A stretch of 64,000 nt of DNA from Parolsenella massiliensis (GTDB lineage Bacteria; Actinomycetota; Coriobacteriia; Coriobacteriales; Atopobiaceae), in assembly GCF_900143685.1 (NCBI RefSeq), contig NZ_LT671675.1:161111-225110 (forward strand), in the 5' to 3' direction. Numbering within the stretch: the stretch's first letter is position 1; each line of letters starts with the position of its first letter. Both the position numbers and the translations under genes were made by a program. Under the pieces are notes generated by a model. It did no database searches, was not told the origin of the DNA, and worked only from the letters and a program-made list of their open reading frames with translations. This document shows, piece by piece, positions 20,254-29,239 of the stretch.

Positions 20254-21570
20254 CTAGATCTTGAACTCGGCAAATGAGCGCTGGCCGGGGCCTCCTGCGT
20301 CTCCCGAGGTGCCCCCGCTCTCCGTGAGCGCGAACTGCTCGGAGTTGAGAAGGGCCTCCATGTCGGTCTCGGGGTTTTGGTACATGATGTCGAGCAGCTC
20401 GATGAAGTCGCGGATGACCTCGCGGGGCGTGAGGTGCGTGTCTGCCCCCACGCGGCCAAACTCGATCTGGAGGAACTTCACAAGCTGGTCCGTGCCAAGC
20501 ATGCGGTCGTAGCCAAAGTAGCCTGCGTGGATGTCTGCGAGCTTCTCGATGAGGACGAGAAGCTCCTCGTAGGTGAGCGGGTTGAGGTGGATAACCGGCG
20601 CGAGCATGTCCGAGAGGCCCTCGCGGGCAAAGCGCCCCTCCGCAAGGCGGCTGCGAAGCGCCTCGTAGGAGTAGACGCCGCGCCTGCGGTCCTCGATGGA
20701 CTGAGGCGTTCCTCCCATGATGATGCCCAGGTAGTGCGCCTTGCCCTGGAGCGTGTCGTTGTACATGGTGAGGATCTTCTCGTAGTTGTACTGGCGCGTG
20801 ACCGAGTTTGGGATCTTGTAGAGGTTCACGAGCTCGTCGATGAGCACGAGCATGCCCTCGTAGCCGGCTCCCTTGAGGAAGCGCGCAAAGAGCTTGAGGT
20901 AGTCGTACCAGTTGTCATCCGAGATGCAGACGTTGATGCCGAGGTCTGCGCGGGCCTCGGTCTTTGTGCGGTACTCGCCGCGAAGCCAGCGCAGGACGGC
21001 GCTGCGACGCTCGTCGTCCCCCTCGATTGTGGCGTCGTGGTAGGCGCGCATGACGCGAGCGAAGTCAAAGCCGTGGACCATCTCCTCGAGGGGTGCCATG
21101 GCGAGGGCGAGGGCCTCGGCGTCGTCCTCGTTGGCGCCCGAGCCGCGCATATTGGCAACCCAGCGGTCAAGCACAAGCTGCAGGGCGCCGCCCTCGGGGC
21201 GCGTCTTGGTGGAGAGGTTACGGATGAGCTCACGATAGGTGGCAAGGCCCTGGCCTGCGGTTCCTTGCAGTCTGCGCTCGGGGGAGAGGTCTGCGTCTGC
21301 CACGACGAAGCCTTTGCCCATGGCATGCGTGCGGATCGTTTGGAGTAGGAAGCTCTTGCCGGCGCCGTAGCGGCCGACGAGGAAGCGGAAGCTCGCGCCG
21401 CCGTCGGCGATGAGGTCGAGGTCGTGAAGCAGCGCGGCAATCTCGGTCTTGCGGCCCACGGTGACGTACGGAAGGCCGATCCTGGGCACGACACCGCCCT
21501 TGAGCGAATTGATGAGCGCCGCGGCGATTCGCTTGGGAACGCGCGGGTTCGCGGGGGTCTCTGAGGTCAT
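20254..21570 (-). CDS. BrxD-like ATPase (DUF2791) of the Shango-type system
   Basis: A 438-aa P-loop ATPase with Walker A GRYGAGKS (66-73) and Walker B LVLIDELVNLY (243-246 for IDE). It also has sensor-like IIMGGTPQSIED and HLNPLTYEELLVLIEKLADIHA. This pattern fits DUF2791, known as BrxD in type 2 BREX. No pglX, pglZ, brxC or other BREX core gene is nearby. Its ATG overlaps the TerB gene stop (ATGA), and 36 bases separate its stop from the helicase start. It probably partners the helicase in sensing or acting on foreign DNA. This role is inferred from family and context. Confidence 0.85.
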   Translation of the reverse strand: MTSETPANPRVPKRIAAALINSLKGGVVPRIGLPYVTVGRKTEIAALLHDLDLIADGGASFRFLVGRYGAGKSFLLQTIRTHAMGKGFVVADADLSPERRLQGTAGQGLATYRELIRNLSTKTRPEGGALQLVLDRWVANMRGSGANEDDAEALALAMAPLEEMVHGFDFARVMRAYHDATIEGDDERRSAVLRWLRGEYRTKTEARADLGINVCISDDNWYDYLKLFARFLKGAGYEGMLVLIDELVNLYKIPNSVTRQYNYEKILTMYNDTLQGKAHYLGIIMGGTPQSIEDRRRGVYSYEALRSRLAEGRFAREGLSDMLAPVIHLNPLTYEELLVLIEKLADIHAGYFGYDRMLGTDQLVKFLQIEFGRVGADTHLTPREVIRDFIELLDIMYQNPETDMEALLNSEQFALTESGGTSGDAGGPGQRSFAEFKI

Positions 21571-23192
21571 GGGAGAAGGGCTCCTCTCACGTCTTGCTGG
21601 TAGTCCTCGATGATGCCGGGGCCATCTGGTCCAAATTCGATGGCCGTGTCCCCAAGCAGGTCGAACAGCTTCTCGTTGGTGGCATCAACGAGCATGTCGA
21701 GCGAGGTGACCGTGACGGGCGGCTGGTCTCCTTGGAGGAGCGCCGTGGCGAGTGCGAACTCCTCGTCCGTGAGGCCGTAGGGGTGCGCCTCGCTCGCGGC
21801 GGCCGACGGTGCGGGGGCGGCGTTCGGCTGCTCGTCCGCGTCGCTCTCGGGCTGGTGGGGCGCGTCCGCAGGGGACTCCGGCGCGTCATGCTCGGCGTGA
21901 AGCAGCTCTGACGGCTCAACGGGCTCCGGTGCGGTGCCGGGCAGCTCGTCGCGCTCCTCGTCCACGAGCAGCGCCTCGCGCGTGACGCTGGCGGCGCTGC
22001 GGATTCCCTCGAGCTGGCTGAGGTCGATGCGCACCATGCGCGCCTCGCGTTGGCGCTCCCACTCGATGCGGGCGCCGGCCTGCTCGTCGATGATCTTGGC
22101 GAGGTACTTGGGAACGTCTTTCTCGACAAGCGGGTGCTCGTAGCCAAGCGCGTCCCTAAGCCTCTGGTCCACCGCGCGCAGGATGGCACCAAGCTTGCTG
22201 CTGCGCTCGTGCGTCTCCAGATAGGACTCGCGGTACCACAACCCGTTGCGGCAGACGTAGCGGTTGACGCAGTCTAGCTCGTAGACCGCGTCTTGGTGGG
22301 GCGTGGACGCATAGAAGACGGCCGAGCCAAACATCTGGTAGGGCCTGGCGATGGGCGAGCCAAAGAGCGTGTCGAGAAGCCCGCTCTTGCGGTGCTTGTC
22401 GTAGTAGACGGCCAGCTTGGCGAGCGTGGCCAGGGCAACGTGGCGAAGCGTGCCTGGCCTGTCCCCATAGAGGCGGCTCGAGCCCAGGCGATAGCTCGAG
22501 AGCGTGTCGAGTGCCTGGAGGGCCTCGTCCTCGCCCGGGACGTCTGCGCCAGCCGCGGGCTCTGGCCAGCCGGACAGGAAGTCTCCCAGCGTGACGATGG
22601 CCTGGTCAAAGTCCAGGTCAACGTAGGGTGCAATAAAGCTGGTTGGGAGGTTGTGCCAGGCGGCGTAGTCCCTGAGCCAGCGGCGCGCGTGGCGGTCGAT
22701 CTTTGGCTCAAAGATGCGGTACTCCTGCCACAGCGACTCGATCTTGCGAAAGCCGTCCTCGGGGTTGCTCGCGCCGATGCCGCAGATGAGCTCGTAGAAC
22801 AGAACGAACACGAACGAGAGGCTCGTGGGCAGGACCTTGCCTGCGCGCACGTGGGCACGCCACGAGAAGTAGCGGCGCAGGTCACGGTTGCCCATGGACT
22901 CGTAGGTGGGGAAGTAGTGGCTGAACGTGGAGAAGCTCTCGACGCTGTCCTCGTAGTCTTCCATGAAGCGGGCCTGCTCGTAGAAGAGCTGCTGGTCTGA
23001 GCGAATGCGGCTTGTCTGGGTGCGGGCCATGGCACGCATCTTCTCGATCTTGTCTGGGAGGTAGCTCTCCATCTGGGAGCCGCGGCGCAGGATGGGCTCG
23101 TCCACGAACGTGCGCCCCTCGAACAGCTTGCTCTCCTGGGCACGGGGGCTGGCAAGAATCGTGTCGATAATGCGCTGGACGTCCGTTGCCAT
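21567..23192 (-). CDS. TerB-N/TerB-C domain protein of the Shango-type system
   Basis: A 541-aa protein, first in the operon. The N-terminal half (about 50-260) is helical and rich in aromatic/Arg motifs (NRDLRRYFSWRAHVRAG, LSFVFVLFYELICGIG) typical of TerB-N. The middle (about 260-420) continues with conserved Tyr/Trp positions. An acidic Pro/Glu-rich linker (430-485) precedes a C-terminal TerB-C-like segment (YGLTDEEFALATALLQGD). GGGAGGAGG precedes ATG 23192. TerB-type domains occur in stress and phage-defence modules. A LexA-like box lies 46 bases upstream of the start. Confidence 0.8.
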   Translation of the reverse strand: MATDVQRIIDTILASPRAQESKLFEGRTFVDEPILRRGSQMESYLPDKIEKMRAMARTQTSRIRSDQQLFYEQARFMEDYEDSVESFSTFSHYFPTYESMGNRDLRRYFSWRAHVRAGKVLPTSLSFVFVLFYELICGIGASNPEDGFRKIESLWQEYRIFEPKIDRHARRWLRDYAAWHNLPTSFIAPYVDLDFDQAIVTLGDFLSGWPEPAAGADVPGEDEALQALDTLSSYRLGSSRLYGDRPGTLRHVALATLAKLAVYYDKHRKSGLLDTLFGSPIARPYQMFGSAVFYASTPHQDAVYELDCVNRYVCRNGLWYRESYLETHERSSKLGAILRAVDQRLRDALGYEHPLVEKDVPKYLAKIIDEQAGARIEWERQREARMVRIDLSQLEGIRSAASVTREALLVDEERDELPGTAPEPVEPSELLHAEHDAPESPADAPHQPESDADEQPNAAPAPSAAASEAHPYGLTDEEFALATALLQGDQPPVTVTSLDMLVDATNEKLFDLLGDTAIEFGPDGPGIIEDYQQDVRGALLP

Positions 23193-23237
23193 GATGCCTC
23201 CTCCCGCTAGCCTAGGGATAGCATCATACCACGTGAG

Positions 23238-23251
23238 CGAACACCTGTTTG
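23238..23251. promoter_or_regulatory. LexA-type SOS box upstream of the Shango-like operon
   Basis: CGAACACCTGTTTG fits the Gram-positive pattern CGAAC-N4-GTTYG and differs at one base from the box before the Y-family polymerase (48710-48723). On the minus strand a TGG-TATGAT extended -10 follows it, so LexA binding would block the promoter. Confidence 0.6.
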
Positions 23252-23262
23252 TTGCGGACCGG

Positions 23263-23991
23263 CTACACCAGGGCGAGTATGACGGCGATGACGACGGCCG
23301 GCAGCATGTTCGCGGGCTTGAACGTCCTGGGCCAGATGAGGTTGACGCCTACGCAGAAGATGAGCGTGGAGCCCACGAGCGAGAGGTTTGCGAGCGCGGC
23401 CTCGGTCATGATGGGGTGGAGCAGCGTGGCGAGGGCCGTGACGCTTCCCTGAAGCACGGCCACGGGCAGGGCCGAGAAGAGGCAGCCGCGGCCCATCGAC
23501 GCCGCCATGGCGCAGACGATGACCGCATCGAGCGCTCCCTTGAGGGCAAGTGTTGACCAGTCGCCCGCAAGGCCGTCCTGAATGGAGCCCACGATGGCCA
23601 TGGCGCCTATGCAGACGGTGAGCGACGCCAAGACGAACCCGTCGATGAAGCTGGCATCCCCCGAGCTACCGGTCTTATCGCGCAGCCAACGGCCCAGGGA
23701 CTCGAAGCGGGCGTCGAGGTCGAGAACCTCGCCCACGACCGAGCCGGCCGCGAGCGATATGAGCAGCATCATGGTGCCCTGTGTGGAGAGGGAGACGGAG
23801 CCGTTTGCCACAACGGTGGTCACGAGCATGTGCTGGAGCGTTCCCGCGGCTCCCACGAAGATGACGCAGACGCCGCACGAGCGAAGCAGCGCCTCCTGGA
23901 GGCGTTGCGTCACGAGCGAGCTGGCGAGCAGCCCAATGGAGCCGCCCGCGACGATGCAGGCGACGTTGATAAGCGTTCCAAGACCGACCAT
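23263..23991 (-). CDS. DUF554 family membrane protein
   Basis: A 242-aa integral membrane protein with about seven hydrophobic helices. It has the DUF554 (YdfK-like) opening GLGTLINVACIVAGGSIGLLAS and repeated small-residue helices (GEVLDLDARFESLGRWL, IVGSIQDGL). The family is widespread in Firmicutes and Actinobacteria, and its transport role is unproven. It is upstream of the Shango-like operon on the same strand but separated by a promoter region, and divergent from the first cupin gene. Confidence 0.85.
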   Translation of the reverse strand: MVGLGTLINVACIVAGGSIGLLASSLVTQRLQEALLRSCGVCVIFVGAAGTLQHMLVTTVVANGSVSLSTQGTMMLLISLAAGSVVGEVLDLDARFESLGRWLRDKTGSSGDASFIDGFVLASLTVCIGAMAIVGSIQDGLAGDWSTLALKGALDAVIVCAMAASMGRGCLFSALPVAVLQGSVTALATLLHPIMTEAALANLSLVGSTLIFCVGVNLIWPRTFKPANMLPAVVIAVILALV

Positions 23992-24035
23992 GGTGCTCCT
24001 CGCATGTACGCGTCACGTGGCACCATAGGATAGCG

Positions 24036-24045
24036 CCCAATTGGG
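24036..24045. promoter_or_regulatory. Perfect palindrome between divergent DUF554 and cupin genes
   Basis: CCCAATTGGG lies in the 96-base gap between the two start codons, where a shared operator would sit. No regulator gene is adjacent. Confidence 0.3.
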
Positions 24046-24087
24046 TATGGTTGAGAGATCGAGAGGCCGAGGAGCCTTGGGGGCCAC

Positions 24088-24432
24088 ATGGGACTTCGCA
24101 ACATTCCAACCGAGACGCCGGCCCAGCTGGCGTCGCTTGTGACGGCGCGTCCGGGCATGGTTGCCAGCCGCTCGCTCACCCGTGACACGGACTCGAGCAT
24201 GACGCTGCTGGCGTTCTCTGCCGGCGAGAGCGTGAGCGAGGAGGTCTATCCCCAAGACGTCATGTACTACCTCGTTGACGGGCGGGCCACGGTGACGCTG
24301 CCGCAGCGCTGCGTGGACATGCAGGCTGGGGACGTCCTCTGCGTTCCCGCGGGCGTGCCGAGCGCGGTTGCGGGGACAGACTCGGCCGTGGGCTTCAAGC
24401 TCCTGCAGGTTGCCGTCCCAACCAATACGTAG
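24088..24432 (+). CDS. Cupin-domain protein (first of a pair)
   Basis: A 114-aa single-domain cupin with the two beta-barrel motifs: SVSEEVYPQDVMYYLVDGRATV (motif 1, lacking the usual HxH pair) and MQAGDVLCVPAGVPSAVAG (motif 2, lacking the metal His). Loss of several metal ligands suggests a binding rather than enzymatic role. It is followed after 38 bases by a second cupin of the same length, probably an old duplication. GGGGGCC precedes the ATG. Confidence 0.8.
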   Translation: MGLRNIPTETPAQLASLVTARPGMVASRSLTRDTDSSMTLLAFSAGESVSEEVYPQDVMYYLVDGRATVTLPQRCVDMQAGDVLCVPAGVPSAVAGTDSAVGFKLLQVAVPTNT

Positions 24433-24470
24433 AGGCATGGGCGCCGAGTGCGCCGGACAAGGGAGGCCAC

Positions 24471-24812
24471 ATGGCCGCAGAGCTCATCAAGAACGTTGAC
24501 AAGGAGCAGGTCTTCTCGCTCTCCAAGCTTGTGGAGGTCGAGGAGGGGCAGGTCGTGAGCCTCACGCTCTCGCAGATGCCGGGCTGCAAGGTGACGGTGT
24601 TCGCCATCGACGCCAACGAGGGCATGGCGAGCCACGCCGCTGGCGGAGACGCGCTTGTCACCGTGCTCGAGGGTACGGGCGAGATCACGATCAACGGCGT
24701 GCCGCACACGCTGGAGGCCGGGGAGTCTGTCGTGATTCCCGCGGGCGCTCCCCACGCCGTCCGTGGCGTCACGGCGTTCAAGATGCTGCTCGTGGTCGTT
24801 CTGCCCGCGTAG
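24471..24812 (+). CDS. Cupin-domain protein (second of a pair)
   Basis: A 113-aa cupin. Motif 1 is MASHAAGGDALVTVLEGTGEITI, with one His and the Glu kept; motif 2 is LEAGESVVIPAGAPHAVRG, with the metal His. It is nearer to canonical metal-binding cupins than its upstream neighbour. AAGGGAGG precedes the ATG. Members of this small-cupin type bind metals or small ligands; the function is unknown. Transcription should stop at the hairpin that follows. Confidence 0.85.
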   Translation: MAAELIKNVDKEQVFSLSKLVEVEEGQVVSLTLSQMPGCKVTVFAIDANEGMASHAAGGDALVTVLEGTGEITINGVPHTLEAGESVVIPAGAPHAVRGVTAFKMLLVVVLPA

Positions 24813-24832
24813 CGAACGTTTGCATGAGTGTT

Positions 24833-24877
24833 GTGGGGCGCGAAGGCGGCTTTTGCCCTCGCGCCCCACTTTCTATT
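24833..24877 (+). terminator. Intrinsic terminator of the cupin pair
   Basis: Perfect 11-bp arms GTGGGGCGCGA and TCGCGCCCCAC (24833-24843, 24859-24869) are followed by TTTCTATTT. Confidence 0.9.
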
Positions 24878-24958
24878 TGAGCAGCTCGCTGGGGGCAACG
24901 TCCTTGGCGCGGACCAAGCTTGGGTAAGGATGTACCAAGGGCGAAAGAGGGAGATGCG

Positions 24959-25660
24959 ATGGCCTACATCGATGTCATAGACGAGTGCAAGCGCTACCAG
25001 ACGGGTGACACCACGATCATGGCAAACGACCACGTGACGTTTGGCGTGGAGAAGGGCGAGCTCGCCATTGTTCTGGGCTCGTCGGGCGCCGGCAAGTCCA
25101 CGGTGCTCAACATCCTTGGCGGCATGGACACGGTGAGCGAGGGCCACGTCGCCATCGACGGCAACGACATCGCCACCTATGACAAGCACGGCCTCACGCG
25201 CTATCGCAGGGACGACGTGGGCTTCGTGTTCCAGTTCTACAACCTCGTGCAAAACCTCACGGCAAAGGAGAACGTGGAGCTGGCGAGCGAGATCGTGGCG
25301 GATGCCATGGACTCGGTCGAGGTGCTCAACATGGTGGGCCTCTCCAAGCGCGTGAACAACTTCCCCGCCCAGCTCTCTGGTGGCGAGCAGCAGCGCGTGG
25401 CCATCGCCCGCGCCGTTGCCAAGAACCCCAAGATCTTGCTGTGCGACGAGCCCACGGGTGCCCTCGACTACAACACAGGCAAGCAGATCCTGCAGATCCT
25501 ACAGGACATGAGCCGCAAGCGCGGCGCCACGGTCATTATCGTGACGCACAACTCGGCCATCGCACCCATCGCCGACCGCGTGATCCACATGCACGACGGC
25601 CGCGTGACGAGCGTCGAGCGCAATCCCGCCCCGCAGGCCATCGCGGACATCGAGTGGTAG
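24959..25660 (+). CDS. MacB/LolD-type ABC transporter ATP-binding protein
   Basis: A 233-aa ATPase with Walker [11 protein letters not shown]-loop [21 protein letters not shown], signature [14 protein letters not shown] and Walker [13 protein letters not shown]. The FYNL...ENV pattern is typical of the LolD/MacB/FtsE branch that pairs with FtsX-fold permeases. ATG 24959 has GAGGGAG upstream; the frame extends further 5' without a site. The permease gene starts nine bases after its stop. A perfect palindrome CCAAGCTTGG (24914-24923) in the upstream region may be an operator. Confidence 0.92.
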   Translation: MAYIDVIDECKRYQTGDTTIMANDHVTFGVEKGELAIVLGSSGAGKSTVLNILGGMDTVSEGHVAIDGNDIATYDKHGLTRYRRDDVGFVFQFYNLVQNLTAKENVELASEIVADAMDSVEVLNMVGLSKRVNNFPAQLSGGEQQRVAIARAVAKNPKILLCDEPTGALDYNTGKQILQILQDMSRKRGATVIIVTHNSAIAPIADRVIHMHDGRVTSVERNPAPQAIADIEW

Positions 25661-25668
25661 GACGGGAC

Positions 25669-28600
25669 ATGGCACGCACCAAGAAGAGAATGCTGTGGCG
25701 CGACATCCTCGCCACGTTCAAGAAGTCGAGGGGACGCTTCCTGTCCATCGCCTGCCTCATCGCCCTGGGGTCGTTTGCCCTCGTGGGTCTCAAGGTGGCG
25801 GGCCCTGACATGAGGGAGACGTCTGCGAGCTACTTTGCCTCCTATGACATGGCCGACCTTGCCGTCATTGGCGACATGGGCATCGACGCGGATGATGCCG
25901 CAGACATCGAGCAAGCAAGCGGGATTCGCGAGGTGGAGTATGGCTACCTCAAGGACGTCACGATCGCGGGCACGAACGACGCCATGCGCGTGGAGTCCAC
26001 GCCCGACCACGTGAGCCAGTTCGAGGTCGTGGACGGGCGCATGCCCGCGGCAGAAGACGAGATCGCCGTCGACTCGTTCATGGCCGAGCGCTATCCCGTT
26101 GGCTCCACGATCGAGTTCTCCGAGAAGGAGGATGCGAGCGGCTCCAAGACGCTCAAGCGTGAGACGTTCACGGTTGTGGGCCACGTGAGCTCGATGGACA
26201 TCATCGCAAACGTCAACAAGGGCAAGACGACCGTGGGCACGGGCGACCTGTCCGGCTATGCCGTCGTGAGCCCGGACGTCTTTGGCGTGGACTACCATAT
26301 GATCGCCCGCCTCACGTTTGGCGACACGGAGGGCTTGGACCCCTACGGCGCCGAGTACCTCTCGAAGGTTGCCTCGCACAAGGAGGAGCTGGGCGGCCTC
26401 CTGTCCAATGCGTCCGAGCGTCGCCTGTCCGTGGTGCGCGGCGAGTATGACGAGCAGATCGATGATGGGCAGAAGAAGGTCGACGACGCGCGCCAGCAGC
26501 TCGCGGACGCCAAGGCCACGCTCGATGACGCCGCGGCCCAGCTTGCCGATGGCCGCGCCAAGCTCGCAGACTCGTGGAGCCAGCTCGAGAGCGCCGCGAG
26601 CAAGCTCGAGAGCGCCCGCCAACAGCTCGCGGACGCCAAGCGCCAGCTCGCGAGCGCCCAGGCGCTGCTTGCCTCGACGCGCTCACAGCTTGACTCGGGC
26701 TGGGGCGAGTACAACGACGGCGTGGCGCAGCTGACAGATGCTCGCAAGCAGATGGAGGCGCAGGTCTCTGAGGCGCAAGGCCAGATCGATGCCAGCCGCT
26801 CGCAGCTCAACGACGGCAAGGCCGCCTACGAGCAGGGCATCGCGCAGCTCCAGGCCATGCTCGACAACCCCAATCTGCCCGCGGACATGCGTACCCGGCT
26901 ACAAACGCAGCTCTCCCAGACTCAGGATGCCTACGAGCAGTTCATGAAGGTCGACGCGGGCTCCGTGGAGGGCGAGCAGGACGGCGGCTACACGGTGCTT
27001 GCCGCCAAGCTCGACGCGGCCCAGCAGCAGCTTGACGAGCAGAAGGCCGCCGGCGAGAGCCAGCTGTCCGCGAAGCAGTTCGAGCTCGATTCCGCCAAGG
27101 AAAAGCTCCAGGCCAGCGAGGCCGAGTATGCGAGCGGCCTTGCCCAGTACCAGGGCAAGAAGGCGAGCTATGACGCGGGCGTGGCCGAGTACGAGGATGG
27201 CCGCTCGTCCTACGAGAGCGGCCTGGCCGCCTACAACAGCGCGGCGGGCACGCTTGCCCAGAAGCAGTCCGAGTACGAGGACGGCCTGGCCGAGTACAAC
27301 GACGCCCTGCCCGACGCGGAGCAGCAGATAGCCGATGGCGAGGCCGACCTCGCAGACGCCCGCGCCGAGCGCGACAAGCTCGAGAAGCCCGCCTACAGCG
27401 TGGACACGCGCCGCGAGACGCCGGGCGCCGAGGGCTACAAGACCTACGACAGCGTCTCCGAGATCGTCGACTCGCTGGCCGACATCTTCCCGTACTTCCT
27501 CTACCTGGTGGCGGCGCTCGTGGCGTCCACGACGATGACGCGCATGGTGGACGAGGAGCGCATCAACTCCGGCACTCTCAAGGCCCTGGGATACCGCGAC
27601 CGCGACGTCATGAAGAAGTTCGTGGTCTACGGTGCCGCGGCTGGCGGCCTGGGCTCGATCGTGGGCATCGTGCTTGGACATACGCTGCTGCCCTACATTG
27701 TCTACAGCGCCTACGCCGCGAAGTTCTCGCTTCCGCCCATCGTGCTCCAGTGGCACCTGGGCATCAGCGCGGCGGCCCTTGCGCTGGGCCTGGCCGTGTC
27801 CGTGATTCCGGCGGTTCTCGTGGCAAAGCGCTCGCTGGCCGAGAAGCCCGCGCAGCTCCTGCTGCCCAAGGCGCCGGCGAATGGCTCCAAGATCCTTCTC
27901 GAGCACCTGACGCCCATCTGGAGCCGCCTCAGCTTCACGCAGAAGGTGACGTGCAGAAACCTGCTGCGCTACAAGAAACGCATGCTCATGACCGTTGTGG
28001 GCGTGGCCGGCGCCGTCTGCCTCATGTTCTGCGGCTTTGCCGTGCGCAACTCCATCGACGGCCTGTCCGAGACGCAGTTTGGCGACATCATCGGCTACGA
28101 CCTCATCGTGGCCGAGAACAACAACGTTGACACCAACGAGCAGGCCCAGATCGACGAGGAGCTCTCGTTCGCAGCCGTGACGGACTATTCGTCCATCCGC
28201 TACGAGAGCGTCACGAAGATCGCCGGCGACAAGGGTGACGAGCAGAGCATCAACCTGCTCGTTCCCACCGACGAAGAGACCTTCACGAAGTACCTCGACA
28301 TCCGCGACAGGGCGACTGGCCAGGCCATTCCGCTCTCCGACGACGGCGCCGTCATCTCGGAGCGCTTGGCCACGCTTCTGGGCGTGCAGGTGGGCGACGA
28401 TCTCACGTTCAAGGACTCCGACGGCGTGGAGCGTACGACGCGCGTGAGCGGCATCTGCGAGATGTACATGGAGCACTTCATGTTCATGAGCCCCGCCGCC
28501 TACGAGAAGTGCTTTGGCAAGGACATGGACGCGAACGCCTACGTGGTGACGCTTGCCGATGACAGCACGACGGCCACCCGTGCGGAGGCGGCCAAGTTCA

Positions 28601-29076
28601 TGGGTCTCGACGGGGTTCTCGGGTGCGTGCAGAGCGCCACGCTCATCGACCAGATCAACGTCGTCGTGAAGTCGCTCAACAAGATCATGCTCGTGCTCAT
28701 CGTCGTGGCAATCCTTCTGGCCGTGGTCATCGTGTACAACCTCGTGACCATCAACGTGGCCGAGCGCATCCGTGAGCTCTCGACGATCAAGGTGCTGGGC
28801 TTCTTTGACAACGAGGTCTCGATGTATATCTACCGCGAGACGATCATCAACTCGCTCATCGCGCTTCCGGTGGGCTGGCTGTTTGGTTGGATGCTGCAGC
28901 AGTACATCATCGCGGCCGTGCCGCCCGAGAACGTGATGTTCGATCCCGCGACGGGTGCGCTGCCCTACATCGTGTCGACGGTGGTGGTCGTTGGCGTGGT
29001 GGCGGTCATGTACGTTGTGGTGAACCATCGCCTCAAGAACGTCGACATGCTCGAGGCGCTTAAGAGCGTGGACTAG
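25669..29076 (+). CDS. MacB/FtsX-type ABC permease with long extracytoplasmic coiled coil
   Basis: A 1135-aa membrane protein. A first transmembrane helix (about 22-42) is followed by a MacB-like periplasmic core domain. Residues about 265-575 are an Ala/Gln/Leu/Asp-rich region of heptad-like repeats (QQLADAK, AQLADGRAKL), a predicted long coiled coil. Two FtsX domains follow (about 595-720 and 1000-1120), each with three to four helices, separated by another soluble domain. Such fusions occur in Gram-positive exporters for lipids, peptides or antimicrobials. It works with the ATPase encoded just upstream. The substrate is unknown. Confidence 0.9.
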   Translation: MARTKKRMLWRDILATFKKSRGRFLSIACLIALGSFALVGLKVAGPDMRETSASYFASYDMADLAVIGDMGIDADDAADIEQASGIREVEYGYLKDVTIAGTNDAMRVESTPDHVSQFEVVDGRMPAAEDEIAVDSFMAERYPVGSTIEFSEKEDASGSKTLKRETFTVVGHVSSMDIIANVNKGKTTVGTGDLSGYAVVSPDVFGVDYHMIARLTFGDTEGLDPYGAEYLSKVASHKEELGGLLSNASERRLSVVRGEYDEQIDDGQKKVDDARQQLADAKATLDDAAAQLADGRAKLADSWSQLESAASKLESARQQLADAKRQLASAQALLASTRSQLDSGWGEYNDGVAQLTDARKQMEAQVSEAQGQIDASRSQLNDGKAAYEQGIAQLQAMLDNPNLPADMRTRLQTQLSQTQDAYEQFMKVDAGSVEGEQDGGYTVLAAKLDAAQQQLDEQKAAGESQLSAKQFELDSAKEKLQASEAEYASGLAQYQGKKASYDAGVAEYEDGRSSYESGLAAYNSAAGTLAQKQSEYEDGLAEYNDALPDAEQQIADGEADLADARAERDKLEKPAYSVDTRRETPGAEGYKTYDSVSEIVDSLADIFPYFLYLVAALVASTTMTRMVDEERINSGTLKALGYRDRDVMKKFVVYGAAAGGLGSIVGIVLGHTLLPYIVYSAYAAKFSLPPIVLQWHLGISAAALALGLAVSVIPAVLVAKRSLAEKPAQLLLPKAPANGSKILLEHLTPIWSRLSFTQKVTCRNLLRYKKRMLMTVVGVAGAVCLMFCGFAVRNSIDGLSETQFGDIIGYDLIVAENNNVDTNEQAQIDEELSFAAVTDYSSIRYESVTKIAGDKGDEQSINLLVPTDEETFTKYLDIRDRATGQAIPLSDDGAVISERLATLLGVQVGDDLTFKDSDGVERTTRVSGICEMYMEHFMFMSPAAYEKCFGKDMDANAYVVTLADDSTTATRAEAAKFMGLDGVLGCVQSATLIDQINVVVKSLNKIMLVLIVVAILLAVVIVYNLVTINVAERIRELSTIKVLGFFDNEVSMYIYRETIINSLIALPVGWLFGWMLQQYIIAAVPPENVMFDPATGALPYIVSTVVVVGVVAVMYVVVNHRLKNVDMLEALKSVD

Positions 29077-29106
29077 GCGAGAGCGACTACGCTTGCTTTA
29101 CGAGAA

Positions 29107-29140
29107 GGGCCATCGGCGACGGGTGCCGGTGGCCCCTTTT
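29107..29140 (+). terminator. Intrinsic terminator of the MacB-type operon
   Basis: GGGCCATCGGC and GCCGGTGGCCC pair, followed by CTTTT, 30 bases after the permease stop. Confidence 0.8.
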
Positions 29141-29163
29141 GCTGTCGCTGGCCTGTCCCTTGT

Positions 29164-29239
29164 TTTCAGAACTTTCGCACTGCGTGCATTCCGCGGTCGA
29201 TTTTGGCGGTGAAGTGCACGTAGTGCGAAGTTTCTGAAA
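29164..29239. repeat. 76-bp imperfect palindrome covering the end of a small secreted-protein gene
   Basis: Arms 29164-29188 and 29215-29239 (25 nt each) match with few mismatches, and complementarity partly continues into the 26-base centre. The left arm contains the stop codon of the adjacent gene, so the element supplies that protein's last 20 or so residues. It looks like an inserted palindromic element. Confidence 0.65.

Noticed and set aside
17788-23192. BREX system
   Set aside because: The helicase and DUF2791 ATPase resemble BrxHI and BrxD, but pglX, pglZ, brxA, brxB and brxC are absent and a TerB-domain protein is present, which fits Shango better.
26899-29028. Minus-strand open frame of 709 codons opposite the MacB-type permease
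   Set aside because: His/Arg/Asp-rich shadow of a well-supported membrane protein gene.
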